Below are positions 1 to 8,041 of a stretch of DNA of 41,508 nt, one piece after another (position 1 is the first letter of the stretch; each line of letters begins with the position of its first letter). The notes under the pieces were generated by a model. It was not told the DNA's origin, did not search any database, and saw only the letters and a list, made by a program, of their open reading frames with translations. Made by a program: the position numbers and the translations under genes. Where the stretch lies: positions 67,352-108,859 of the forward strand of contig CACWSG010000006.1 of assembly GCA_902763535.1 (NCBI GenBank), given 5' to 3'. The stretch comes from an uncultured Pseudomonadota bacterium. GTDB lineage: Bacteria; Pseudomonadota; Alphaproteobacteria; RF32; CAG-239.

Positions 1-262
1 CAGCTTTATCAAACACAAAATCAATCATATCGGATAATTTTACATCCAATTTAACCCAATCTTCACTTTTATCTGAAGACTGTGAATGTTTGTTTTTAGC
101 GAGAGTTTCAGAAGTTTTCTTTTTATCTGTAATTTCTAAAGTTGCTAAATCCACATTATAGGTCGCGGCCTCATCCAAAATTGACAAATCAGCAGGCTGA
201 CCCGATTTTGTCACCCCTCTTCCATCCAACAAATTTGCCATATTTTGCTTATCTGCTACCAT
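1..262 (-). CDS. Unrecognised protein, 5' part only (runs off the window)
   Basis: An open frame on the minus strand starts with ATG at 262 and stays open to base 1, giving the first 87 residues. An in-frame TGA two codons upstream of the ATG (at 266-268) fixes the start. The visible part is hydrophilic and Ser/Lys/Asp-rich in the middle (residues 45-70, SETLAKNKHSQSSDKSED) and may become more ordered afterwards (VKLDVKLSDMIDFVFDK). No signal peptide or membrane segment is visible. I do not recognise the family. It is transcribed divergently from the pseudokinase gene at 398 and shares that intergenic region. Confidence 0.6.
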   Translation of the reverse strand, partial: MVADKQNMANLLDGRGVTKSGQPADLSILDEAATYNVDLATLEITDKKKTSETLAKNKHSQSSDKSEDWVKLDVKLSDMIDFVFDKA

Positions 263-340
263 TATTCAATCCATCTTGCTGACTTTCAACGATATTAAAG
301 TATATTTTTCACTTTTTTATACAAAAAATTTGTACTTTAT

Positions 341-356
341 TAACAATATATTGTTA
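341..356. repeat. 16-bp perfect palindrome (operator candidate)
   Basis: The sequence TAACAATATATTGTTA is its own reverse complement over 16 bases. It lies in the divergent intergenic region 263-397, and its right half (TTGTTA, 351-356) is also the proposed -35 box of the downstream promoter. That placement would suit a repressor site controlling the pseudokinase gene and perhaps the divergent gene. It does not match the CtrA pattern TTAA-N7-TTAA. It is AT-rich, so chance is not excluded. Confidence 0.5.
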
Positions 357-378
357 GAATATCGTTATTTGATACAAT
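351..378 (+). promoter_or_regulatory. Sigma-70-like promoter for 398-2904
   Basis: TTGTTA (351-356), a 16-base spacer, then TACAAT (373-378). TG one base upstream of the -10 (371 is the G) makes an extended -10 element. The predicted start of transcription is near 385, only about 13 bases before the ATG at 398, so the leader would be very short. The -35 is half of the palindrome at 341-356. Confidence 0.5.
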
Positions 379-397
379 TTAATCGAAAGATTAGCAC

Positions 398-2422
398 ATG
401 ACAGACGAGAATATTGAAGAAACCCAAGAAACGGAAACTCCGGAAGATATTTCCACCTCAGAGGAAATCGTGGAAAATGCCCCGTCATCCACCGCCTTAT
501 TAAAAGAGCGTTTTGAAATCAATTTTAGCCGCCCGATGCCTGAGTTAGACACCAACGGAGCTTTAGCTTTTCAGGTTACGGATAAAACGAATCCGACCAG
601 ACCTCTGTTCGCGCTCGTATGCACATCCGATTTGCCGCGTTTGTCCTATCTTCCTTATATGAAATCAATCGATTCTCCGTATATTCTTAAATTGGTTGAG
701 TATGGTCATATTATATATAAAAATTCTGAAACTATATCCTTAGTCTATAATATGCCGAGCGGTCCTCGCGCCGACAGTTTTTCTGAAAAAAGCGATGTCT
801 TGACTATGGATGAGTTCCGCAGTCTGACCTTGTCATTATTATCTGCCTGTGAAGTATTAAAAACTTTTGGCTTAACTCATCGTGCTATCAGACTTGATAA
901 CTTATTTTATACCGACACATCGCGTAAAGAACTGATGTTGGGCGATTGTTTAGCGGCTTTTCCCTCCACTCATCAGCCATTGATATACGAAACCATAGAA
1001 AACACTTTGTGTCCGCCCCAATCACGCGGTAACGGATTGATTGAACACGATATTTATGCGTCCGGCGTTGTTTTGCTGGGTTTAGTACTCAATCACGATA
1101 TATCATCGGAATTGTCTGCCGGCGAAATGCTCAAGCAAAAATTAAAAAGTTCATCTTTTAATTTTCTTTCCAACAACGAAAAAATACCAACCCGCATAGC
1201 CGCAGTTCTCAAGCAAATGCTTGATGACAACAGTGATAAACATTGTGATTATACTACTGTTTTCAATTACTTTGATGGTAAAACCGTCAATTTCAATCCC
1301 GACAACACTGACCGTTCTAACAAGGCTTTGGTTATCAACAGCGAAAAATGTTACACCCGCAAAAGCGCTGCCTTGGCTATTCTCAACAATCCCGACTTTG
1401 GCTTAGAAGTAATCCAAAGCGGCAAACTGTTAGAATGGGTAAAAAGCGGGCTTGAAAATGAAAAGCTCCATTCCAAACTTCAGGCAGCCATAAATGCTGA
1501 AAGAGAAAACCCTGATAAAAGTATGTTAATGTCCAAAATTTGCATTTATCTTGACAGTTCTCTGCCCCTTAAATGCGGTTCGTCTTACATCTTTCCTGAA
1601 GGGATTGCCAAAACCATCTTTTATAATAAGAAGAACAATTTATCATTAACTTCGTTGCAGAATCTTATATCCACCGACATAATAAAACTCTGGTATCAGG
1701 AACAGTCATCGCTTAGAGCTCCGACTAACGCCAGTGAGTTTAATATGTATCTTTCGCGCAATGATTACGGCTATGGTTTTGATCGCATTATGTATGATTT
1801 TGACGAAGATTTGCCCTGCTTAAGTCCGCTTTTGGGAAAATCATTTGTCAATAACAGCTCTCGCCTGCTTAATGCACTGAATAACAACAATAACTACTCC
1901 AATCCTCCCTTTGATAAAAACATAATTGCCTACCTGCGTTGCAAAATGGGCAAAAAAATTGATGGCATCATTGTTGACATTAACTCCAATCAGGATGCTA
2001 TTAAAATCGGCGCGGTAATAAGGTTATACGCCAACATCCAAAACAAGCAAGGACCTGCTCAACTTATCAACCTTACTCAATGGCTGTCCAAAGCGGCTCA
2101 ACCGTTGATTCAGAGTTATCACAACATCAAATATCAAAAATATTTGGAACAGGAACTGCTTAAGGTATCCAAAAGCGGCAAAATTATGGATTTGGTTGAA
2201 ATTCTCGAAAATGACGAGGCTCGCACACGCGATCACAATGATTTTACCGAAGCCTTGAAAACCGTTAACTTCTTGGTCGCCGAAAAAAATAAAATTTTAA
2301 GCGGAGATTCCAAAATTGATGAAGAAGCACGCGAATTAGCCATGCGCTTTTCCTCAATTCTTTCTGTTTTAACCATGCTGAGTACTTTTATATTCAGCCT
2401 TATTTATTGGATGATGAAATAA
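398..2422 (+). CDS. Tail-anchored pseudokinase-like protein
   Basis: 674 residues. After an acidic leader (1-35) comes a protein-kinase-like fold at about 36-290. The catalytic loop reads THRAIRLDNLFY instead of HRDxKxxN, so the catalytic Asp is Ala. The DFG position reads GDCLA, and no clear VAIK lysine is seen. Residues 290-640 look mostly helical and are unrecognised. The last 25 residues hold one hydrophobic helix (SILSVLTMLSTFIFSLIYW), so the kinase-like part should face the cytoplasm as a tail-anchored protein. From memory, and unverified, Rhodospirillales carry genes annotated as serine/threonine kinases with the same HRA and GDC signatures, which would make this an old inactive family rather than a decayed gene. 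The stop overlaps the next start (TAATG). A scaffolding or sensing role is inference. Confidence 0.7.
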   Translation: MTDENIEETQETETPEDISTSEEIVENAPSSTALLKERFEINFSRPMPELDTNGALAFQVTDKTNPTRPLFALVCTSDLPRLSYLPYMKSIDSPYILKLVEYGHIIYKNSETISLVYNMPSGPRADSFSEKSDVLTMDEFRSLTLSLLSACEVLKTFGLTHRAIRLDNLFYTDTSRKELMLGDCLAAFPSTHQPLIYETIENTLCPPQSRGNGLIEHDIYASGVVLLGLVLNHDISSELSAGEMLKQKLKSSSFNFLSNNEKIPTRIAAVLKQMLDDNSDKHCDYTTVFNYFDGKTVNFNPDNTDRSNKALVINSEKCYTRKSAALAILNNPDFGLEVIQSGKLLEWVKSGLENEKLHSKLQAAINAERENPDKSMLMSKICIYLDSSLPLKCGSSYIFPEGIAKTIFYNKKNNLSLTSLQNLISTDIIKLWYQEQSSLRAPTNASEFNMYLSRNDYGYGFDRIMYDFDEDLPCLSPLLGKSFVNNSSRLLNALNNNNNYSNPPFDKNIIAYLRCKMGKKIDGIIVDINSNQDAIKIGAVIRLYANIQNKQGPAQLINLTQWLSKAAQPLIQSYHNIKYQKYLEQELLKVSKSGKIMDLVEILENDEARTRDHNDFTEALKTVNFLVAEKNKILSGDSKIDEEARELAMRFSSILSVLTMLSTFIFSLIYWMMK

Positions 2423-2904
2423 TGAAAGCACCAACCCCCTTAACTTCTAAAAAAGACAACAAAGTAGGCATATCAAAATTAAACTCTTTTCAAAAGTTTT
2501 TAATTTTCTTAGGTTTAATGATTGTTGCTTTTACCATACTTCCAGTGGTCGTAGTCCTTTTCATCGGTCTGTTGCCGACCTTAACTGCCGTTGTAACCGA
2601 TACCAAAAACATCAATAAAATAACCACCATCGGTTGCCTTAATATGTCGGGATTGATAATCTGCCTGCATCACATTTTTATCCAATTGACCTCCGGTGCA
2701 AATTTTTCCATTCGCGAAGACATCAATGACATCATTATAATGCTTTGCGCGGCAGCCATCGGTGCTTTGTTATACTACATTTTGCCCGACTTATTTGCTT
2801 TTATCTTCAAAAATTCGGCGCAACACCGCTTAAAAATTATCAATGCGCGTCTCAACCGATATGCTGAAAACTGGAGCAATATTTTACCTGACGAAAAGGA
2901 ATAA
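2422..2904 (+). CDS. Small polytopic membrane protein coupled to the pseudokinase
   Basis: 160 residues from the ATG at 2422, which shares its A with the upstream TAA (TAATG). This start suits translational coupling better than the upstream in-frame TTG at 2407. Three or four hydrophobic stretches are visible: about 22-54 (long enough for two helices), 68-90 and 100-130. A basic-amphipathic C-terminal tail of about 30 residues follows. The family is not recognised. Overlap with the pseudokinase, which has its own C-terminal anchor, suggests the two form a membrane complex. The gene ends exactly where the convergent rluD ends (2904|2905). Confidence 0.75.
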   Translation: MKAPTPLTSKKDNKVGISKLNSFQKFLIFLGLMIVAFTILPVVVVLFIGLLPTLTAVVTDTKNINKITTIGCLNMSGLIICLHHIFIQLTSGANFSIREDINDIIIMLCAAAIGALLYYILPDLFAFIFKNSAQHRLKIINARLNRYAENWSNILPDEKE

Positions 2905-3882
2905 TCACTTTAGTTTTTGCAATATTTCCTGCAATTGTTGCAAATCTTGCGGCAATTTGCTTTCAAACAGTATTTTTTCACCGCTTCTAGGGTGAATAAA
3001 CCCCAGACTTTGAGCGTGTAAAGCTTGCCTTGGAAATTCATTAATATATTTTTTTATATCATCATCAACTTTTTTATCGGTAATTTTTTTTGCTTTTACA
3101 TAGAGCTTATCGCCGATAAGATTATTACCTTGAGATGACATATGCACCCTGATTTGATGCGTCCGACCGGTTTCCAAATTACATTTAACTTTTGCTGCTA
3201 ATCCGCCGTAATTTTCAACTGTTTGATAATGAGTAACCGCTCTTTTGCCGTTATGTTGCACTATGGCCATTTTTTTACGATCATAAGGATTTCGCCCTAT
3301 ATCTCCTTCAATCATTCCATTCAACGGATTGGGAGCCCCAAAACAAAAAGCATAATAGGTTCGTTCAATTGAATGTTCGGCAAATTGCTCACACAATGAC
3401 CTGTGGGCATTGTCATTTTTGGCAACCACTAACAAACCTGAAGTTTCTTTATCTATACGATGCACAATCCCCGGACGTATTACTCCGCCCACACCGGACA
3501 AATCCTTACACCAAAACAACAAAGCATTGACCAAAGTTCCGTTCCACGCACCGGCTGCCGGATGTACAACCATTCCCGCCGGCTTGTTCACAACCACAAT
3601 ATCTTCATCCTGATATACAATATCCAAATCAATTTCTTCCGGTTGCGGTATCGCTTCAATCGGATCCGGCAATGAAACCGTAAATGCCTCTCCTTCTTTT
3701 ATTTTATAGGCATTATCAGCTATTGTCACCTCATCGCAGAGCACTCGTCCGGCCTCAATCAGCTTTTGAGCTTGTGATCTTGAAATGTCAGCAAAACACT
3801 CGTTCAAGAACTTATCAATTCTCAAACCCTTAAAATTTTTATTAACTATTGGCGTAGTATAATTATCACTCAATTGATGCAT
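2905..3882 (-). CDS. rluD: RluD-family 23S rRNA pseudouridine synthase
   Basis: 325 residues. It should convert specific uridines of 23S rRNA helix 69 to pseudouridine. An S4 RNA-binding domain (about 20-70, RIDKFLNE...SRSQAQKLI) is followed by the RluA/RluD catalytic domain. The signature HRIDKETSGLLVV puts the catalytic Asp at 144, and NKPAGMVVHP (99-108) and the RTHQIRVH motif are also present. Length and domain order are normal for RluD; RluC differs in details I cannot resolve, so the exact target is inferred. The gene diverges from the one-TM protein at 3961 and abuts the convergent membrane-protein gene without a spacer. Confidence 0.9.
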   Translation of the reverse strand: MHQLSDNYTTPIVNKNFKGLRIDKFLNECFADISRSQAQKLIEAGRVLCDEVTIADNAYKIKEGEAFTVSLPDPIEAIPQPEEIDLDIVYQDEDIVVVNKPAGMVVHPAAGAWNGTLVNALLFWCKDLSGVGGVIRPGIVHRIDKETSGLLVVAKNDNAHRSLCEQFAEHSIERTYYAFCFGAPNPLNGMIEGDIGRNPYDRKKMAIVQHNGKRAVTHYQTVENYGGLAAKVKCNLETGRTHQIRVHMSSQGNNLIGDKLYVKAKKITDKKVDDDIKKYINEFPRQALHAQSLGFIHPRSGEKILFESKLPQDLQQLQEILQKLK

Positions 3883-3896
3883 AAGTTGTTTTTTTG

Positions 3897-3925
3897 TTGT
3901 TTATGTTAATATGACACTATATAAT
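3897..3925 (+). promoter_or_regulatory. Sigma-70-like promoter for 3961-5244
   Basis: TTGTTT (3897-3902), a 17-base spacer, then a perfect TATAAT (3920-3925). Transcription would start near 3932, giving a leader of about 30 bases that contains the GAGAGG ribosome-binding site of the gene at 3961. Confidence 0.6.
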
Positions 3926-3960
3926 AAAACAAAATTGCAAACTTGCAAGAGAGGTTTTTT

Positions 3961-4245
3961 ATGGACAAGCTGAAATTCGTTAAAGCACTGGTATTTTTTC
4001 TTACTGCAACTATCATTTTCGGTATGATTTTAGCCGGTGTAACCATATATAAAAAAGTAAAACACACCAAATCAGCTGAAACAGTTACGCTTAATTTAAA
4101 TCAACCGCAAAACAGCCGCATAGCTGATATAAAAACCACCGATGGGGCTATCCATTTGTTGATAGGTAACGGTCAAAAAAATGATCGTATTATATCCGTT
4201 CGCACCAGTGATTATTCTACCATTGCCGTTATTAATCTTAATTAA
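3961..4245 (+). CDS. Small single-TM protein next to rluD (DUF6476-like?)
   Basis: 94 residues. The ATG at 3961 is chosen because GAGAGG lies six bases upstream; an in-frame TTG at 3943 precedes that site and is rejected. A basic N-terminus (MDKLKFVK) leads into one membrane helix (about 9-31) and a short outward domain of about 60 residues containing IADIKTTDGAIHLLIGNG and RISVRTSDY. Small one-TM proteins of this shape sit next to RluA-family genes in other alphaproteobacteria (DUF6476 in my memory, unverified). Function is unknown. The stop TAA forms part of the next gene's ribosome-binding site (TAAGGAG), so the two are an operon. Confidence 0.75.
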   Translation: MDKLKFVKALVFFLTATIIFGMILAGVTIYKKVKHTKSAETVTLNLNQPQNSRIADIKTTDGAIHLLIGNGQKNDRIISVRTSDYSTIAVINLN

Positions 4246-4257
4246 GGAGCTCATACG

Positions 4258-5244
4258 ATGCCTGATGATTTTTCCTCCAAAGATTTTGATGCTCTGCTTG
4301 ATGAATTCATTAACAAGCAACTGAACGAAACCGATGACATATTGGCCGATTTTCAAGAAGATGAAGAAGAAAGTGCTGAAACCAAACCATCTTTAACCCC
4401 TGATGATGAAGCTTCTTTTGAAGAAGATAATGATGAAAATTATGACACAGATATTTCGGAAGAAGACTCTGTTTCAAAAGAAGACTCTGCCCCTGAATAT
4501 GAGGAAGATACCGAACTTAGCAAAATTTTTGCTGATTTGGAAAGCGATGCCTCATATCAATTGGCTGAAGAAGAAAAACGTCTGTATAATGCTTATTGTG
4601 AGTTTATTAAGTCTGTTGTTAACTGTGCCAAAGAACACCAAGCAGAAATCCCAGAATTTTTATTTTCTGCCGAAGATTTGCTTCCGCGTTTCAGCCCCAA
4701 TCGCACTGAAAATCTCAAGGAGGATATTGCCGCTTGTTGGGATGTTTTGTTGCAAAATGAGTCTGCCAAATTAGCCAAATTACCCTACGATGCCAGTGAT
4801 GAACAAATTTTGGATTTTGCTGAAAAAATTTCCGCTCCCAATTTGCAATTATCACTAATTTCCTATGTCGAAACTTTGATTGAAACTGATGCTTGCGAAA
4901 CTGCCTACAACATCCGCAAAGTAAAATATCAAAAACACAAAATCGAAAAAGAGCTTTATGAGCAACACCAGCGCACCCTTGAAAAAAAGCGCCTGTATGC
5001 CCAAGCCGTTCGCGAGCGCAATTTTCCGATTGATGCCGATTTATTAATCAACAACTTTTTCAAAACAGCCAGCAAAGATCCGCAAGGGGCTTTTGAAATC
5101 CTGACCAAAAATCCGGCAACTTATGCCCCGATTCAAATAGACAAAATACCTGATCGTCTCTTCGGATTAATCAAAGCCGGACCGGAAGACGGCAAAGCTG
5201 TTAACAAAAAACTTGGCAAATTTTTAGCCGGCATAAAAGCTTAA
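4258..5244 (+). CDS. Acidic hypothetical cytoplasmic protein
   Basis: 328 residues, with AAGGAG 11 bases before the ATG. Residues 1-100 are strongly acidic and probably disordered, with runs of E and D (QEDEEESAE, FEEDNDENYDTD). Residues 100-330 look helical, with a charged coiled-coil-like stretch at about 225-255 (KHKIEKELYEQHQRTLEKKR). No membrane segment, signal peptide or catalytic motif is visible and I do not recognise the family. It shares a promoter and tight spacing with the one-TM gene upstream. The next operon has its own promoter at 5262, so it need not be part of the coupling-protein module. Confidence 0.75.
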   Translation: MPDDFSSKDFDALLDEFINKQLNETDDILADFQEDEEESAETKPSLTPDDEASFEEDNDENYDTDISEEDSVSKEDSAPEYEEDTELSKIFADLESDASYQLAEEEKRLYNAYCEFIKSVVNCAKEHQAEIPEFLFSAEDLLPRFSPNRTENLKEDIAACWDVLLQNESAKLAKLPYDASDEQILDFAEKISAPNLQLSLISYVETLIETDACETAYNIRKVKYQKHKIEKELYEQHQRTLEKKRLYAQAVRERNFPIDADLLINNFFKTASKDPQGAFEILTKNPATYAPIQIDKIPDRLFGLIKAGPEDGKAVNKKLGKFLAGIKA

Positions 5245-5261
5245 ATTTTGACAAAAAACAC

Positions 5262-5290
5262 TGGACAAAAAACAAAAATATTGGTATAAT
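5262..5290 (+). promoter_or_regulatory. Strong sigma-70-like promoter of the coupling-protein operon
   Basis: TGGACA (5262-5267), a 17-base spacer, then a perfect TATAAT (5285-5290). The predicted start is near 5297, giving a leader of about 33 bases with AAGGAG at 5318-5323, six bases before the ATG at 5330. This is one of the best-matching promoters in the window and probably drives 5330-11566. Confidence 0.7.
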
Positions 5291-5329
5291 GAAATAAATC
5301 TAAAGATGATACAATCCAAGGAGCGACCA

Positions 5330-7498
5330 ATGACAGTAAAAGAAGATATTGACTACCGAACAAAACTCCAAAGACAAGCTCGTGCTAATTTAGGGCTCGA
5401 TGAAAACCATGAAGGTATTGATCGTTTAGCTGAACGAGCTGATAAGTATAGGGACATGAAACCGGAAAAAGTTGCAGAATATCGCTCAAGCCATAAATGG
5501 GACACTCCTGCTCCATCCTCCATTCCTAGACCGCTGGAGGTTGGTGATAGTGGAGCTGGGGAAAGAACTGTTGATGAAGCTTCTGGTGAACCTACGGAAG
5601 TTAGTGATGAAAACAAAGAAAATCCTAATGCTATGGAGATTAATGAAGGCGCAGGGGATCCATCTCAAACAAATGATGGTAAGGAAGGTCCAAACGGCGG
5701 AATAGATGATGAAATAGATGATCCAACTTCTACCGGAGACTATCAGACTGACAAAATCAAATTGGAAACCGGCGACATCATTGAATATTTGTTCAAGGAC
5801 TGGATTTTGGAAGGAATGGCATGGTGTCTTAACGAAACAGGCAGTATCATCGGAGCCGCTGTCTATGAAACAGCTCGTCCTCTTGGACATGGCTTAAAAA
5901 AGACTTGGCGCAAAACCAGTCGCAAGGTTACTGAAGGTGTGTCCAATGTTTATCACAACCATATCAACCCTAAGCACGAAAATCTGGATGATCTCCGCGC
6001 TGATCACACCGCCGCTAATAAACTACTGGCTATTGACATTGAAAACATTTCAACCTCAAATAAAGCTGGCTTAGCCATACTCCGCCAAGACATTGGTAAT
6101 CGTAATATCACCATGGATGAAAATGGTCGATTGGTTGACCACCGAACTCCTCCGCAAGATCTCAGCCATTATAATATTTCTAAAGCCGACTACAACAGCA
6201 TCAGAAAAAAAGCTGACGACATCCACTTAGCAAGTATGCAAAGAGCTCTGGATATTAATGCTAATGATACGCAAAAAATGGCTGAACTGCGCAGTTATTA
6301 TGAACAAAAAGCCAGCGGACAAGCTATTGCCAAACCCAATCGTGAGTTTGACAAAGCTTTTGATAACGTTCGTGCTGCCTATAATCAAGTAAACGCAGAA
6401 TTGCAGGATAATTTAAAAATCCTCTTGCTCAACAAACAAGCCCAATTATTTGCTGAACATTATTCACAGTTCCTAATCGAACGCAAAGCCAAAAGCGATC
6501 CTTTGTTATTCAAAAATGTTAAAAAATGGAAATTCGGCAAAAAACGCTTTAGCGGGTCTCTCAGTGGACTAAAAAGGAAAGAATATGCCCAAGCTTATGC
6601 TATGTTCATGCAAATTCAAAAAGCTCGCATTGCTGGTAAAGATTTACCATCTAACGAAACTTTGATAGATATGGCCAGCAATATGCGTCAGCAAACCATT
6701 GATGGCAAACCCGTCAAAGATGTCATCAAAGAACAATTCGAGCAATCTCAGGCAAAAAAAGAAGAACAACTTAACTTGAAAGATGCTGCGGTAGCTGATA
6801 ATAATGCTACATCGGCGCTTCGTAAAGATAAAGAAAAATTAACAGCTGAGCTTGCAACCATTGGAGACCCTCAGTCACAACAGAAATATAAAGAACTAAT
6901 AGAACGCATTAATAAACTTACGGGCAGAGGTAACGAAGACGGCAGTGCTGACCGACGACAGTCCCAGTCTGACAGCAAGGCTCCTTCTAACAAGATAACA
7001 ACTTCAATTGGAAAGAATGAAGTATTATGGGAACCCCTAAAATATGAAACTATGCAAGCCATGTGTGCTATTGGTATGTTATCTCAAGATTCCGAAGGCA
7101 TGACAACTTTAGCCGGATATAACAAAGTGCTAGTGGAACTAGATGTCGAAAAAAATACACTAACAAAAAACTCCTTGTCTTATTACATGCCTGACAAAGA
7201 CCAACTCGCTCAATTCAAACAAGAACAAGTAGAGTATATGGCAAAATATATGGAAAAGAATTCTAAGTATGCTGCTGATAAAAATCAACTTGCTGATTTA
7301 TATGACCAATTCAGCAAGCGCAAATATGATGATAAATACAAAGAAGAGTATACCGCTTTCAAAGCAGCTCGTGAGCAATTCAAAGAAAATCACGGCATTC
7401 CAAGTAATGACGCTATCAAGCAAATTGTTCAACGTTCCACTCCTCAAGGACAGCGCTCCACACCTAAAACATCCGGAAATCAAGGTAAGGGTGTATAA
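5330..7498 (+). CDS. Large hydrophilic protein of the coupling-protein operon (candidate substrate or adaptor)
   Basis: 722 residues (MTVKEDIDY...). The ATG at 5330 is chosen over 5306 because AAGGAG at 5318-5323 sits at ideal spacing. Residues 60-145 are a low-complexity Gly/Glu/Asp/Asn-rich segment, probably disordered. Residues 148-190 include a mildly hydrophobic amphipathic stretch (WILEGMAWCLNETGSIIGAA). From about 200 to 700 the protein is charged and helical, with coiled-coil character near 480-540. The C-terminus is basic and repeats RSTP (QRSTPQGQRSTPKTSG). No enzyme motif is seen, and there is no relaxase-type histidine triad. The family is not recognised. As first gene of an operon ending in a VirD4-type ATPase, it could be a secreted substrate, adaptor or structural partner; this is inference. 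Confidence 0.75.
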   Translation: MTVKEDIDYRTKLQRQARANLGLDENHEGIDRLAERADKYRDMKPEKVAEYRSSHKWDTPAPSSIPRPLEVGDSGAGERTVDEASGEPTEVSDENKENPNAMEINEGAGDPSQTNDGKEGPNGGIDDEIDDPTSTGDYQTDKIKLETGDIIEYLFKDWILEGMAWCLNETGSIIGAAVYETARPLGHGLKKTWRKTSRKVTEGVSNVYHNHINPKHENLDDLRADHTAANKLLAIDIENISTSNKAGLAILRQDIGNRNITMDENGRLVDHRTPPQDLSHYNISKADYNSIRKKADDIHLASMQRALDINANDTQKMAELRSYYEQKASGQAIAKPNREFDKAFDNVRAAYNQVNAELQDNLKILLLNKQAQLFAEHYSQFLIERKAKSDPLLFKNVKKWKFGKKRFSGSLSGLKRKEYAQAYAMFMQIQKARIAGKDLPSNETLIDMASNMRQQTIDGKPVKDVIKEQFEQSQAKKEEQLNLKDAAVADNNATSALRKDKEKLTAELATIGDPQSQQKYKELIERINKLTGRGNEDGSADRRQSQSDSKAPSNKITTSIGKNEVLWEPLKYETMQAMCAIGMLSQDSEGMTTLAGYNKVLVELDVEKNTLTKNSLSYYMPDKDQLAQFKQEQVEYMAKYMEKNSKYAADKNQLADLYDQFSKRKYDDKYKEEYTAFKAAREQFKENHGIPSNDAIKQIVQRSTPQGQRSTPKTSGNQGKGV

Positions 7499-7501
7499 TA
7501 A

Positions 7502-7978
7502 ATGATGAGAAAACTTTTTCGTTTGCTACGCGGATTAGCCATATTAGTCGGTTGGACTTTTGTTTTTATTTATCTGACCGACTTGCTGTTTATTGTGATT
7601 TGGAATTTTGACTTTATGTCATCATCGTCTTGGCGTGTCATGGGACAATATTGGGATAATGGCGGAATTATCAAATCAGCCTCTGATGTTCTCTTGTTTG
7701 TGGGGTTGTTTGCCTTGCCTGTTTTGTGGTTTATTGGTCTACGATACGCCTTCAAGGCAAAATATCTTCAACTTATGCTCTCGCCGGTAAAGTTTATATA
7801 CAATCTGTTTAACCGCTCATCAGGCAGCACTGACAGCATATCTATACGCTATACCAAATCAAATGAGCAAAAAGTTGAAGAAATAAGAGAACAATTGGAA
7901 TCCTTAAAGCCCAAAAAAGCGCAAAGCTCTCAGGGTATCAGATCCGATATTAAGAGAAAAATATCAAATGATTTATAA
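7502..7978 (+). CDS. Two-TM membrane protein, paralogue of the 8042 product
   Basis: 158 residues; ATG at 7502, three bases after the upstream stop. It has two hydrophobic segments (about 9-34 and 59-80) around a short loop with WNFDF and YWDNGGIIKSA. A basic cytoplasmic tail of about 70 residues includes a short coiled coil (EQKVEEIREQLESLKPKK). The spacing and key residues of the N-terminal 100 residues match those of the next gene: LLR, W-x-FD, an internal Trp, W-x-x-G-x-x-I-x-x-A, then a second helix with a Pro. That points to a tandem duplication with divergent tails. It is probably a partner of the coupling ATPase encoded two genes downstream (inference). Confidence 0.75.
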   Translation: MMRKLFRLLRGLAILVGWTFVFIYLTDLLFIVIWNFDFMSSSSWRVMGQYWDNGGIIKSASDVLLFVGLFALPVLWFIGLRYAFKAKYLQLMLSPVKFIYNLFNRSSGSTDSISIRYTKSNEQKVEEIREQLESLKPKKAQSSQGIRSDIKRKISNDL

Positions 7979-8041
7979 AAAAAATAAGCTCTTGTTAACT
8001 AATTCCGGTTATACTGAGACAAAATTGTTGGAGTAAAAGGT

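Noticed and set aside
341..357. CtrA-binding site
   Set aside because: The palindrome begins TTAAC but the second half-site is TTGT at the required spacing, not TTAA.
5248..5253. TTGACA as -35 box for the operon at 5330
   Set aside because: A perfect hexamer, but 31 bases from the TATAAT at 5285; TGGACA at 5262 has the ideal 17-base spacing.
5486..5890. A 134-residue minus-strand frame
   Set aside because: Antisense to the large operon gene, no ribosome-binding site, Phe/Ser/Ile-rich translation typical of a shadow frame.
5330..7498. Relaxase partner of the coupling ATPase
   Set aside because: No HUH histidine cluster or catalytic Tyr motif is visible in the protein; the composition is coiled-coil and disordered.
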